A stretch of DNA of 64,000 nucleotides from positions 682,001 to 746,000 of the forward strand of contig CAWINX010000004.1 in NCBI GenBank assembly GCA_963837585.1, in the 5' to 3' direction. The position numbers and the translations under genes were made by a program. The DNA comes from CAWINX01 sp963837585 (lineage in GTDB: Bacteria; Actinomycetota; Thermoleophilia; Solirubrobacterales; 70-9). Under the pieces are notes generated by a model that saw only the letters and a program-made list of their open reading frames with translations, did not search any database and was not told the origin of the DNA. The stretch's first letter is position 1, and each line of letters starts with the position of its first letter. Positions 9,485-18,481 of the stretch are shown one piece after another.

Positions 9485-10570
9485 ATGATTCAGCTGACCC
9501 GCAAGAAAGAGAACACCCTCGTCGGCCTGGAGATCGAGGCCGGTAGCGTCGCCGCCGCCGAGGTCCGCGAGAACGACTCGGCGAAGCTGGTCGCGACCGC
9601 GATCGCGCCCCTGCCGCCCGGCGCCTTCCAGGACGGCGAGGTCGGCGACCCGGAGGCCCTCTCCAAGGCCCTGCGCGCCCTCTTCGAGGAGAACAACCTC
9701 TCCAAGCGGGTTCGGCTCGGCATCGCCAACCAGCGCGTCGTCGTCCGCACCCTGCGCCTGCCGGCGATCGACGACCCCAAGGAGCTCGACGCGGCGGTCC
9801 GCTTCCAGGCCCAGGAGGAGATCCCGATGCCCCTCGACCAGGCGGTGATCGACCACCGGGTGGTCGGCGGCGTCCCCGCCACCGAGGAGAGCCCCGCCCA
9901 GATCGACGTCGTCATCGTCGCCGCCCGCCGCGACATGATCGCCGCCTCGCTCGCCCCGCTTCGCGACGCCGGCCTCAAGCCGGTCGGGGTCGACCTCTCC
10001 GCCTTCGGCCTGATCCGCGCCCTCGGCGGCCCGGAGGCCGCTCCCGCGCCGGAGGGCGGCGAGGGACCGCCCGCCTCGACGGCCGTCCTCTACTGCAACG
10101 TCGGCGACGTCACCAACCTCGCCGTCGCCAAGGGCCAGTCGTGCCTCTTCACCCGCGTCGCCCCGTTCGGCCTCGAGGACGTGGTCAGCGACCTGACCGC
10201 GTCCTCCCGACTGACCGACGAGCACGCCCGCATGTGGCTCAACCACGTCGGCCTCGCCCAGCCGCTCGAGGGGATCGACGGCGATCCCGAGATCCTCTCC
10301 GAGACCCGCAGGGCCCTTGAGACCGGCGCCTCCTCGCTGCGCGACGAGCTGCGCCTCTCACTCGACTTCTACGGCGCCCAGGAGGGAGCGGTGCCCGTGG
10401 AACGGGTCATCCTCTGCGGGCCAGGCAGCGTTTTACCCGGTTTGTCAGCGCATTTGGAGGCCGCGCTCGGCCTGCCTTTCGAGATCGGTCGCCCCCCGGC
10501 ACTGGCCGATCTCGAAGCGGCATCCGCAGCACGCCTCACACTTCCGTTCGGGCTTGCCCTGAACCGCTGA
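9485..10570 (+). CDS. pilM: Type IV pilus assembly protein PilM
   Basis: PilM is an actin-like cytoplasmic protein that binds the N-terminus of PilN and links the inner-membrane platform to the assembly motor. This 361-residue protein has the actin-fold start (NTLVGLEIEAGSVAAAEV), the central VQEEIP-like segment (RFQAQEEIPMPLDQAVIDH) and the phosphate-binding ILCGPGSVLPGL near the C-terminus. ATG 9485 is preferred over TTG 9476. The frame is intact, and pilN follows after six bases. Confidence 0.9.
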   Translation: MIQLTRKKENTLVGLEIEAGSVAAAEVRENDSAKLVATAIAPLPPGAFQDGEVGDPEALSKALRALFEENNLSKRVRLGIANQRVVVRTLRLPAIDDPKELDAAVRFQAQEEIPMPLDQAVIDHRVVGGVPATEESPAQIDVVIVAARRDMIAASLAPLRDAGLKPVGVDLSAFGLIRALGGPEAAPAPEGGEGPPASTAVLYCNVGDVTNLAVAKGQSCLFTRVAPFGLEDVVSDLTASSRLTDEHARMWLNHVGLAQPLEGIDGDPEILSETRRALETGASSLRDELRLSLDFYGAQEGAVPVERVILCGPGSVLPGLSAHLEAALGLPFEIGRPPALADLEAASAARLTLPFGLALNR

Positions 10571-10576
10571 CCAAAC

Positions 10577-11393
10577 ATGCGCCCCGTAAACCTCATCCCG
10601 AGCGAAGAGCGCCGTGGAGAGCGCGCGCCCGCGCGCAGCGGCCCGCTCGCCTACATCGTGATCGGCGCCCTGGTCGCGGCCCTGCTCGGGGTGACGCTGC
10701 TGGTCGTCACCGAAAACCAGATCTCCGACCGCGAGGCCGAGGTGGCGCGCCTGCAGGCGGAGAACGCCGCCGCCCAGGCCCGCGCCGCCAAGTTCACCGC
10801 CTACACCCAGTTCCACCAGATCCGCGACCAGCGAGTCGTCGACGGTGACCAGCCTCGCCGACAGTCGCTTCGACTGGGAGCGGGTGATGCGCGAGCTGGC
10901 GCTGGTCATCCCCGGGGACGTCTGGCTGACCAACCTGACCGGCACCGTCAGGCCCGGCGTCCAGGTCGACGGCGGCGCGAACATCTCCGCGCTGCGGGAG
11001 GGCGCTCCCGGGCCGGCGCTGGAGCTGATCGGTTGCGCGAGCGGACAGGATGCCGTCGCTCGCTTCATCACCGACCTCAAGGACATCGACGGCGTCACCA
11101 GGGTCGGAGTGCTGTCCTCCCAGCTTCCCACCGGGTCGAGCAGCGGGTCCGGGGGCTCGGCGAGTTCCGGCGCCTCGAGCGACTCCAATGCGAGCTCGGC
11201 CAGCGGCACCTGCCAGACCCGCAAATTCATCGCCCAGTTCCAGATCGTCGCCACCTTCGACGCCGCCCCGATTCCCGCCGGACAGCCGGCGACGCGACAT
11301 CCGACGACCGCGCCGCCACGACGACGCCTTCGACCGACACGACCGGCTCCTCGACCACGACCACGCCCCACCACGACCACCCCGGGAGGCTGA
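10577..11393 (+). CDS. pilN: Type IV pilus assembly protein PilN (two or more frameshifts)
   Basis: PilN is a bitopic inner-membrane protein that pairs with PilO and carries the PilM-binding peptide. The diagnostic MRPVNLIPSEERRGE motif, equivalent to the (I)NLLP motif that inserts into PilM, is at the very start, followed by a single membrane helix at about residues 25-45 and a coiled coil. A shift near 10,833 moves the periplasmic ferredoxin-like domain (RFDWERVMRELALVIPGDVW) to another frame. One or two more shifts affect the Thr-rich tail, which should read roughly TPSTDTTGSSTTTTP. The repaired end is the TGA at 11391-11393. Its position between pilM and pilO confirms the call. Confidence 0.85.
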
Positions 11394-11397
11394 GGCG

Positions 11398-13068
11398 TTG
11401 AGCTCTTCCAACCGCACGATCGTCGCGATCCTGGTGGTGGTGGCGCTGGCCGCAGCGTTCTGGCTCCTCTTCCTCGGTCCGAAGCGCCAGAAGGCCGACG
11501 ATCTCTCCAGTCAGGTCGAGCAGCTGCGCTCCTCGCTGATCCAGGCGGAGAGCCAGGCGGCCGATGCGGCCCGCGCGCGGCGCAAGTTCCCCGCCGACTA
11601 CCACCAGCTCGTCACGCTCGGCAAGGCCGTGCCCGGCAGCGACGACACCTCTTCGCTGCTGGTCCAGCTCAACCAGATCGCCGACGACTCCCACGTCAAA
11701 TTCCAGAGCATCACGCTCCAGACCAGTGCCAGCGGTGGCTCTGACACCACCGCAACCGCCAACACCACACCGGGAACCGCCTCCGCCGCGGCGCTGACGC
11801 CGCCGACCGAGGTCGCCGCCTCGCTGCTGCCGCTGGGGGCGACGGTCGGCTCGGCCGGCCTCGCGGTGATGCCCTACAGCCTCACCTTCAGCGGCAGCTT
11901 CTTCAACATCGCCGACTTCATCCAGGGCGTCGACTCGCTGGTCCACACCGGCCACTCGAACGTGAGGGCGACCGGACGCCTGGTGACGCTCGACGGCTTC
12001 GCGCTCACCGGCGCCGCCGACGGCGGCTTCCCCAAGCTCGACGCGAACTTCGCCGTCACCACCTACCTGGTCCCGCCCAGCCAGGGCGTCACCGCCGGAG
12101 CCACGCCCACCGCGCCCGCGCCGGCCGACGACCTCGACGACCCCGACTACGAGCGGCGCAAGCGCACGATGAGCAGGCTCGGCGGACCGGAGATCAAGCT
12201 TCCCAAGGTCAAGGCTCCCGCCTTCCTCGAAGACCTCTACTACGACCTGCGCGAGCGCCACCTGCTGCCGCTGGTCGCCCTGCTCGCCGTCGCGATCGTC
12301 GCCGTGCCGATCGCGCTCGGCAACTCCGGCTCAAATCAGCCGGCCCTCCCGCCGCCGGCCGTGGTGACGCTCGGCACCTCGCACGACGGATCGAAGATCG
12401 TCGTCACCCACGCCACCCCCGGCCTGCGCGACTACCAGCTTCGCCTCAGCGACCTCCAGGTCAAGAACCCCTTCAAGCAGCAATTCACCAAGAGCCCGCC
12501 CCAGATCGGCACGCCACCGTCATCGGGCGGCTCGGGTGCCGCCAACTCAACCGCGACGACGCCCACCGGTGGCGGCTCGAGCGGAAGCTCGACCACGCAA
12601 GGGAGCCTTCACCTCTTCTACGTCAGCTACGACATCGACGTGCGGATCGTCTCCACTCCCGCCAAGGGCAGCTCCGCCAAGCCCACCACCACCGTCCGTC
12701 GCCACCTTCCCGTGCTGACCCAGCTCCCCAGCGCCAACACGCCGGCCGCCCTCTACATGGGGGTCACCACCAACGCCAAGAAGGCGGTGATGCTGGTCTC
12801 CTCGAACGTCACGGGGGTCTTCGGCGACGCCCACTGCCTGATCGGCGGCGAAACCTGCCAGGTGCTGGAGCTCGCGCCGGGCCTACCGGAAACCTTCGTC
12901 TACGGCGTCAACGGCCGCAGCTTCCGCATCGAGCTGCTGAAGATCCACCGGGTGATCACCAACCACCCCCGCACCGCCTCCTCCGGCGGCAACAAGGGCA
13001 GCAGCGGCAAGAGCGGCGGGGGCACCGTGCGGCGCCCCACCGTTCAGCGCGCGACTCAGGCCAGGTAG
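11398..13068 (+). CDS. pilO: PilO, continuous with a PilP-like second membrane protein
   Basis: The first ~256 residues are PilO: a membrane helix (VAILVVVALAAAFWLLFLGP), a coiled coil and a ferredoxin-like domain ending VTTYLVPPSQG. The same frame then continues, from an internal ATG at 12169, into a second protein-like unit. That unit has a basic start, a second membrane helix near residues 291-311 and a Ser/Gly-linker region before a beta-rich domain (FYVSYDIDVRIVSTP). That part sits where PilP is found and could play its role. The internal ATGA at 12169-12172 is the usual stop/start overlap of this operon. Either the two genes are truly fused, or a one-base error removed the PilO stop. 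The start is TTG 11398, five bases after pilN. Confidence 0.75.
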   Translation: MSSSNRTIVAILVVVALAAAFWLLFLGPKRQKADDLSSQVEQLRSSLIQAESQAADAARARRKFPADYHQLVTLGKAVPGSDDTSSLLVQLNQIADDSHVKFQSITLQTSASGGSDTTATANTTPGTASAAALTPPTEVAASLLPLGATVGSAGLAVMPYSLTFSGSFFNIADFIQGVDSLVHTGHSNVRATGRLVTLDGFALTGAADGGFPKLDANFAVTTYLVPPSQGVTAGATPTAPAPADDLDDPDYERRKRTMSRLGGPEIKLPKVKAPAFLEDLYYDLRERHLLPLVALLAVAIVAVPIALGNSGSNQPALPPPAVVTLGTSHDGSKIVVTHATPGLRDYQLRLSDLQVKNPFKQQFTKSPPQIGTPPSSGGSGAANSTATTPTGGGSSGSSTTQGSLHLFYVSYDIDVRIVSTPAKGSSAKPTTTVRRHLPVLTQLPSANTPAALYMGVTTNAKKAVMLVSSNVTGVFGDAHCLIGGETCQVLELAPGLPETFVYGVNGRSFRIELLKIHRVITNHPRTASSGGNKGSSGKSGGGTVRRPTVQRATQAR

Positions 13069-13804
13069 AGGTCGATCAGCCGGCTGCCGGCCAGCATCCC
13101 GACCACGCCGCCGAGGGCGAGGAAGGGACCGAACGGGATCGCCATCTTGCGCGCCCTGGGCGCCATGGCGGATCAGCAGCGCTCCTCCGACCAGGCTGCC
13201 GGCAAGCAGCGCGACGAGGATCGCCGGGGCGACGGCGCGCCCGAGGAAAAGGCCCATGACCGCGGCCAGCTTCACGTCCCCCAGGCCCATTCCCTTTCGG
13301 ATAGGCGAGCGCAACGCAGAAGAAGAGGCCGCCCGCCGCGGCGGCGGCGATCAGCCGCTCCGGCACCCCGGACAGGTCGGTGGGGATCGCGATGCCGAGG
13401 CAAAGGACGGCGCCGACGATCAGGATTTTGTTCGGAATCAGCCGCTGTTCAAGATCGGTGACGGTGACCGCCGCCAGCATCGCGACGAAGACCAGGTCGA
13501 TCGCGATCTCCGCCGCGTCGCCCCAGTGGACCAGCACGACGGCCGCCCACAGGAGTCCCACGGTCAACTCGGTGAGCGGGTAGAGGGACGAGATCCGCTC
13601 GCCACAGCAGCGCGCCCGGCCACGCAGGAGGACCCACGAGACGACCGGGACGTTGTCGCGGGCGGCGACCGTCGTGCCGCAAGCGGGACACCGCGAGCGC
13701 GGCCGGACGATCGACTCCCCCCGAGGGACCCGGTGAGCGACGACCGTGACGAAGCTGCCGACGATCAGCCCCTCCACGAACGCGACTACGGCCCAGGCTG
13801 CCAT
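13056..13804 (-). CDS. pilD: Prepilin peptidase (two frameshifts)
   Basis: PilD is the membrane aspartyl protease that cleaves prepilin leaders. The N-terminal cytoplasmic loop has the zinc-type cysteines (RCPACG and a later RCCGERIS). The two catalytic aspartates lie in TDLEQRLIP and in GMGLGDVKL (GxGxxD). The second motif is reached only after removing one A from the AAA run near 13,285. A second shift near 13,120 restores the end ARKMAIPFGPFLALGGVVG and RLIDLYLA. The repaired stop (13056-13058) overlaps the 3' end of the convergent pilO ORF by 13 nt. This single peptidase should serve pilA and all three pseudopilins in the locus. Confidence 0.88.
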
Positions 13805-13849
13805 TGGCGGAAGTTCTACCCGAGCGTCCGGCGGCCCGGCGCCGCCGGG

Positions 13850-15304
13850 TTAACGGTGGTGCCGGCGCGGGCGGCCGATCACCTTGAAGCGAAGCTTGGC
13901 GCCACGCGATTCCCGGTTTCCGACCGCGTCGATCGCCTTGATCCGAACAATGTGGCGCCTTTCTGCGCAGCCGCTTGACCTTCCAGGGCGCGTGGCATGC
14001 CCTCCACTTGCGGCGGTCGAGCTTGCAGAGGAAAGTCGTCCCGGTCTCATCGGTGATGTCGGTGAAGCGGAAGACCGCAACCTGCCTGCGGGTCTTGAAG
14101 CCCGGGCCGAGCGTGATCCGGGTCCGCGGCGGGGCCGAGTCCTCGGTGTAGACGGCCGGGGTCGGCGAGCAGGCCGACGCGTTGTCGCCCGAGTCGAGCG
14201 CGACGCCGTAGAAGCTGGTGGTGGTGTTGTCGCCGACGCTCGCCTGCAGGCCGCCGCCGGCGAACTGGGCCGCCGAGCCGCCGGCGACCGGGGCGCCGTT
14301 GCAGCCGGCGTTGTCGAAGACCTCGACCGAGGTCGCCCCAGGGGCGCTGCCGGTCAGCATCGGAGCGTTGTCGTTGGCGCGTCCGCCGGGAACGGTGCGG
14401 AGCTGTGGCGCTCCAGGCGGCACCCCTCCACCGCCTCCTCCCCCACCACCGCCGCCCCCTCCGGTATCGGGTGGCGTCACCTCCTCGTAGGTGACCGAGC
14501 TGGTCGAGCAGGTCGACGGGACGCCTTTGTTGAATGCGGCCGCGTAGAAGTCGGTGGTCGAGTTGTCCGGCACCGACACCTCGATCCCGGTGCCGGCAAA
14601 GTCCGAGTCCGTGCCGGAGCCCACCGGAGAGCCGGAGCAGGCCGAGTTTGTGTAGATGCTCACCGTGGTGCCCGGATCGGCGCTGCCGATCACGTGGGGG
14701 TTGTTGTCATCCGCCGGCCCAACCGGGCTGACAGCGGTGACCGTGGGAGGATTGGGTGGGTCCGCCTGTGTGTATGTCAGGCCGGGCGGCCCGGAGCAGA
14801 ACAGATGGATTGCCGGGGTCACTTGGATCGGTCTGGGTCGCGTAGAAGGTCGTGGTCGAGTCGGGCGCAACGGTGACCTGGATGCCGGAGCCCTCCAGCT
14901 CGGCGGAGGTGCCGCTGGCGGCAACCGGGCCCGTGCAGTCTTGAGTCGGTGTAGATCGTGATCGTGAAGCTTGGGTTGTTGGCCTGGGCGACGGGGCCGC
15001 TCCCCACCGCCGCCGGCACCGCAAGGGTGATGACGCCATCGGCGCTGCCGAAGATGCGCGGCGTGGTCGAGACGTTCGGAGAGGGGGGGTTGGTGCCGGT
15101 CAGGGCCGGCGCCGGAGGCTCGACCGCCCCCGCGGCGGGCGCGAATGCAGCTACGCAGGCGATCGCGCCACACAATGCCAAGACGCAGCGACGCAGGTCA
15201 CGGCCGCAATGGGTTGGATGGGCTCGATGGAACCATGCCCAATTTGCTTCGACCCCATTGCAGAGCCATTTGAACCCCAATGCGTCGCAACTGGACGAAC
15301 GCAC
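13850..15304 (-). CDS. Secreted Ig-like repeat protein (three frameshifts)
   Basis: This is a predicted exported surface protein. A hydrophobic signal segment (VLALCGAIACVAAFAPAAGA) is followed by three similar modules of about 85-90 residues. Each has a core such as DNNPHVIGSADPGTTVSIY, then CSGSPVGSG and NSTTDFYAAAF, with a conserved Cys pair. A poly-glycine linker (13 Gly) separates modules two and three. The last ~85 residues form a different domain with FRFTDITDETGTTFLCKLD and HIVRIKAIDAVGN, the pattern of bacterial Ig-like adhesin domains common in this group. Shifts are near 14,960, 14,820 and 13,966. Its place between pilA and pilD suggests a pilus-associated or co-exported adhesin; that is inferred. 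Confidence 0.68.
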
Positions 15305-15335
15305 GAGGGGCGGGCCAAAAGGCCCGCCCCTCGTG
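15302..15335. terminator. Perfect 15-bp inverted repeat between pilA and the Ig-repeat gene
   Basis: The arms CACGAGGGGCGGGCC and GGCCCGCCCCTCGTG are separated by AAAA on the plus strand. The stem lies 45 nt downstream of the repaired pilA stop and would form a very stable hairpin. No T-run follows, so termination would not be classical; it may protect the pilA mRNA 3' end. Confidence 0.5.
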
Positions 15336-15379
15336 AAACTTCGCGCCTGGTTTGAATCAGGCGATACGACTAGGAGAGA

Positions 15380-15843
15380 TCAGCTCCCCCAGCTGCCACC
15401 CGTCGGGCAGCCGCCCGTTACCGGCGGTGGTGCACGGTGAAGGTCGGCGTCCTGCGATCGCTGCGGCGTGATCGATGGAACGCGTTGCCGCCGGTGGCGG
15501 TCGAGACGATCGTGTAGCTGCTGGCTGTCGGGGTGGTGCATGGCCACTGACGCCCCGGGAGATCGTCGGCTCGATGGCCTGCCAGGGCGGTGATGTCACA
15601 GCTCGAGTAACTGCCGTTGTTGTCGGTGGCACACGTCTCCATCGCGACCTGCGCGGTGTGAGCGTACTCCTTGGCCTTGGCGTCGTTTGCCTTGCTCTTC
15701 TGATTGAAGAACGCGGGCAGCGCGATCGCGGCCAGGATTCCGAGGATGAGCATGACGACGAGGAGCTCGATCAGCGTGAAGCCGGCCTCGCTGTCACCGT
15801 TGAGCCGGGCGCCAAGTCGTGCCCGGAGATTCTGGAGCAACAT
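15380..15843 (-). CDS. pilA: Major type IV pilin PilA (several frameshifts)
   Basis: The leader ends DSEAG and is followed by FTLIELLVVMLILGILAAIA, the textbook type IV pilin N-terminus with Glu at +5. The globular part begins FFNQKSKANDAKAKEYAHTA and has a Cys pair around TCATDNNGSYSSCDI. After one-base corrections near 15,590, 15,470 and 15,430, the C-terminus reads approximately CTTAGNGGCPTGGSWGS before TGA at 15380-15382, giving about 153 residues, normal for a pilin. A perfect-looking AGGAGGT ribosome site precedes the ATG. It is transcribed separately from the pilT2-to-pilC operon and has its own structured leader, consistent with high expression. Confidence 0.85.
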
Positions 15844-15849
15844 AGGTAC

Positions 15850-15966
15850 CTCCTATTGGACCTATCGTTTGCGCCAGAGCCCGGACTTCGCCTTTCGGCA
15901 CCGAGGCTGCTGGCAAGTTAGAACTGGCGACTGCACCCGCCTTATCGACGGTCCCCCGCCTCGCTT
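15850..15966 (-). ncRNA. Candidate structured 5' leader of pilA
   Basis: The 120 nt upstream of pilA on the minus strand contain a GGCG...CGCC hairpin, a GCC-GAAA-GGC tetraloop hairpin and an unpaired CGCAAACGATAGG stretch just before the ribosome site. The composition differs from the coding neighbours. Pilin genes are often controlled by c-di-GMP riboswitches; I compared it by eye with the c-di-GMP-I aptamer and see only partial resemblance (GAAA loop, GCAAAC). The class is unknown. Confidence 0.3.
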
Positions 15967-17224
15967 TAGGCCCTGAAGGGAGATTCCCGAGGAAGTTCCA
16001 AATTTGGCTTTGGATGGCTAAAAACTCGACGCCTTGAATCCCCAAAAATGGGGATGGAGGAACGTCCAAAGAGCGAAAGGCCGAACGCCAGCGCTGCGAC
16101 ACCCGCAACCGCCACGTAGACGGCGTTGAAGCTCCTGCGGATCGAGGTAGATGAGCCACTGAGCCGGAACGCGAAGGCGACAGCCACGCCCCACCAGCCC
16201 GCGCCACGGCAACCCGCGGGTGGCGAACGCATCCCACCCCAACAGGGCAATCAGCAACGGCTCGTGGTAGTAGAGGTTGTCGACCGGATCGAGGGCGCAA
16301 CGCAACAGTGCGAGCAACGCCAGCAGCGCCATTGCATCGGCTCCCGAGATCCCGAACCCCCTCGCCGCAGGGCAAGGGCCAGCGGTATTACGAGCGCCCA
16401 GGATGACGATCAGTGGATGGGACAGCGCCCCCACCAGTGCCGGCGCCTGCGGCACCTGGCTGGAGAAATGATGCGACCCCACGGTCACCACCCGGGTGCC
16501 CAGTCGCCAATCGAATACCAAACGCTCCACGGCAGGAGAACATTGCCGGTCGACGCCGCGTTGCCCTGAGTGTCGGCGAACGAGCCCGGAGCGGCAATGA
16601 CTGCCGGCAGGACGAAGGCAGCGACGATGCCCCCGGCGACAACGGCTGTGCGCAACCGCGTTGCTGGGTTGGGGAGCGCCATCAGAACCGGGAAGGCGGC
16701 GATCACGCGCCCACTGCTTTGAAGCGACCGCCAGGCCGAGCAGCAGGGCAGCGCGGCGATCTCGGCCCTCAGCGGCGACTGGCCACAGCCCCAACTGCGA
16801 GCGCTGCGGTCAGCAGCTCTTCGGGGTGACCGGTGTTGAAAGCCTCCAGAGTGATCGGGTTGAGCAGGCAGAGCGTCGCGATCAGCAGCTGGGTCAGCCC
16901 CGAAGCTCCGCGCCTGCGAGCGATGCCGGCGAGGTACAGGCCGAGGATCCCGACAGCAAGAAGGCAAGGGAGGGACGCCCATTGGTATTGAGGCAGCCAA
17001 TCGGCGCCGGCGATCGCCACAAACGGCGCCTCGACGATCAGCGCAAAGGGACCCATCATCGCCTGTGAGTGCAGGAGAGCCGACAGATGTCCCCGTGCCA
17101 ATTCCCGCACCACCGGTCCGGCGTCGGTCGGGAAATCCGCTCCGGGGGAGGTGACCGTGAACGCCAACCAGGCGCTCAGCGCGCCCACCGCGAGGAAGGG
17201 TAGGTAGCGCCTCACAACCGACAT
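15966..17224 (-). CDS. Polytopic membrane protein, GT87/GT39-like (several frameshifts)
   Basis: This is a multi-spanning membrane protein at the end of the pilus operon, four bases after pilC. In successive frames it gives hydrophobic helices (LPFLAVGALSAWLAF, LPCLLAVGILGLYLAGI, LTQLLIATLCLLNPITLEAF, VVAGGIVAAFVLPAVIAA, YVAVAGVAALAFGLSLFG) and an early TDAGPVVRELARG loop. The overall plan, with an acidic first loop, LNPIT and a YYHEPLL loop, resembles polyprenol-phosphate-dependent mannosyl/glucosyltransferases (GT87-like). If so it may glycosylate pilins. At least three shifts occur between 16,800 and 16,230. The family call is tentative. Confidence 0.55.
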
Positions 17225-17228
17225 CGGC

Positions 17229-18476
17229 CTACCGGATCTTGTCGTAGAGGCTGAACAGCGGCAGGTACATCGCGATCACGATGAAGCCGACCATGCCGCC
17301 GACGAAGACGATCATCAGCGGCTCGATCAGCGCGGTCAGCGCCTTCACCTTGGCGTCGACCTCGGCCTCGTAGAAGTCGGCGATCTTGCTCATCATGTTC
17401 TCGAGCTGCCCGGTCTCCTCGCCGACCGAGATCATGTGGCCGACCATCGGCGGGAAGATCGGGTTCTGCTCGATCGGGCCGGCTAGAGAGCCGCCGCGTT
17501 TGACCGACGCGTAGACGTCATCCATCGCCTGCTCGACGACGATGTTGCCCGAGGTCTCACCGGTCAGTTTGATCGCCTGGAGCATCGGCACGCCGGAGGA
17601 GACCGAGCCGGCGAAGGTGCGCGACCAGCGGGCCAGCGCGACCTTCTGGATCACGTCGCCGATTTTGAACGGGATCTTCAATTTGAAGCGGTCCCAGAGC
17701 TCGTGGCCGCGATCGGTCTTCTTCCACCTGAAGAAGCCGACGAAGGCGAGGATCAGGCCGGGGATCAGCAGGAACCAGTAGCCGGTGATCACGTTCGAGG
17801 CGTCGACGCAGATCTGGGTCGGCAGCGGCAAGGCCGAGCTCACCTCGGGGTTGTCGGCGGAGATCTCTTCGAAGATGCCGACGAAGACCGGGATGATGAA
17901 GGCGACGATCGCGACCAGCACGACGATCGCGAAGCCGAAGACCAGCGCCGGGTACATCAGCGCCGATTTGACCTGACGCCGCAGCGAGTCGGCTTTCTCG
18001 ACCTGGAAGGCGATCCGGTCGAGCGCCTCCTCGAGCCGGCCCGACTGCTCGCCGGAGCGGACCATCGCCCGGAAGAGGCGGTCGAAGACCTTCGGATGGC
18101 GCTCCATCGCCTGCTCGAGCGAGCTGCCCGCCTCGACGTCGGCGCGCACGCCGGCGACCGCCTCGCGGATCTGCTCGTCCTCGGTCTGCTCCTCGAGCGT
18201 GTGCAGGGTGCGCAGCATCGGCATCCCCGAGGCGACCAGGGTCGCGAACTGGCGCGAGAAGACCGCCAGCTCGCGCATGTCGACGCCCTGCCAGCGCTTG
18301 AAGAGGTCCTCGATGTTGAACGGGTCGCGCTTCTCGGTGACGTCGAGGACGATCAGCCCGCGCTGGCGCAGCTGCTCGGAGACCTGGGCCTTCGATTCGG
18401 CCTCGAGCTCGCCGGCGGAGGCGACGCCGGCGAGGTCCATCGCCCGGAAGGCGAAGGTCGTGGCGGCGGCCGACAT
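17229..18476 (-). CDS. pilC: Type IV pilus platform protein PilC (GspF family)
   Basis: PilC is the polytopic inner-membrane platform around which the PilB and PilT motors turn. This 415-residue protein has two copies of the GspF domain. The first is about residues 75-200 (AVFSRQFATLVASGMPMLRT), with a membrane helix after it (ALVFGFAIVVLVAIVAFIIP). The second is about residues 280-400 (RWSRTFAGSVSSGVPMLQAI), followed by the C-terminal helix MIVFVGGMVGFIVIAMYLPL. The N-terminus TFAFRAMDLAG is typical. The ATG at 18476 lies five bases after the repaired pilT stop. The frame is intact while both motor genes upstream are shifted. Confidence 0.92.
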   Translation of the reverse strand: MSAAATTFAFRAMDLAGVASAGELEAESKAQVSEQLRQRGLIVLDVTEKRDPFNIEDLFKRWQGVDMRELAVFSRQFATLVASGMPMLRTLHTLEEQTEDEQIREAVAGVRADVEAGSSLEQAMERHPKVFDRLFRAMVRSGEQSGRLEEALDRIAFQVEKADSLRRQVKSALMYPALVFGFAIVVLVAIVAFIIPVFVGIFEEISADNPEVSSALPLPTQICVDASNVITGYWFLLIPGLILAFVGFFRWKKTDRGHELWDRFKLKIPFKIGDVIQKVALARWSRTFAGSVSSGVPMLQAIKLTGETSGNIVVEQAMDDVYASVKRGGSLAGPIEQNPIFPPMVGHMISVGEETGQLENMMSKIADFYEAEVDAKVKALTALIEPLMIVFVGGMVGFIVIAMYLPLFSLYDKIR

Positions 18477-18481
18477 GCCGC

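Noticed and set aside
15850..15966. Firm call of a c-di-GMP-I riboswitch before pilA
   Set aside because: Only the GAAA loop and a GCAAAC stretch resemble the aptamer, and their order does not fit the consensus well enough by eye.
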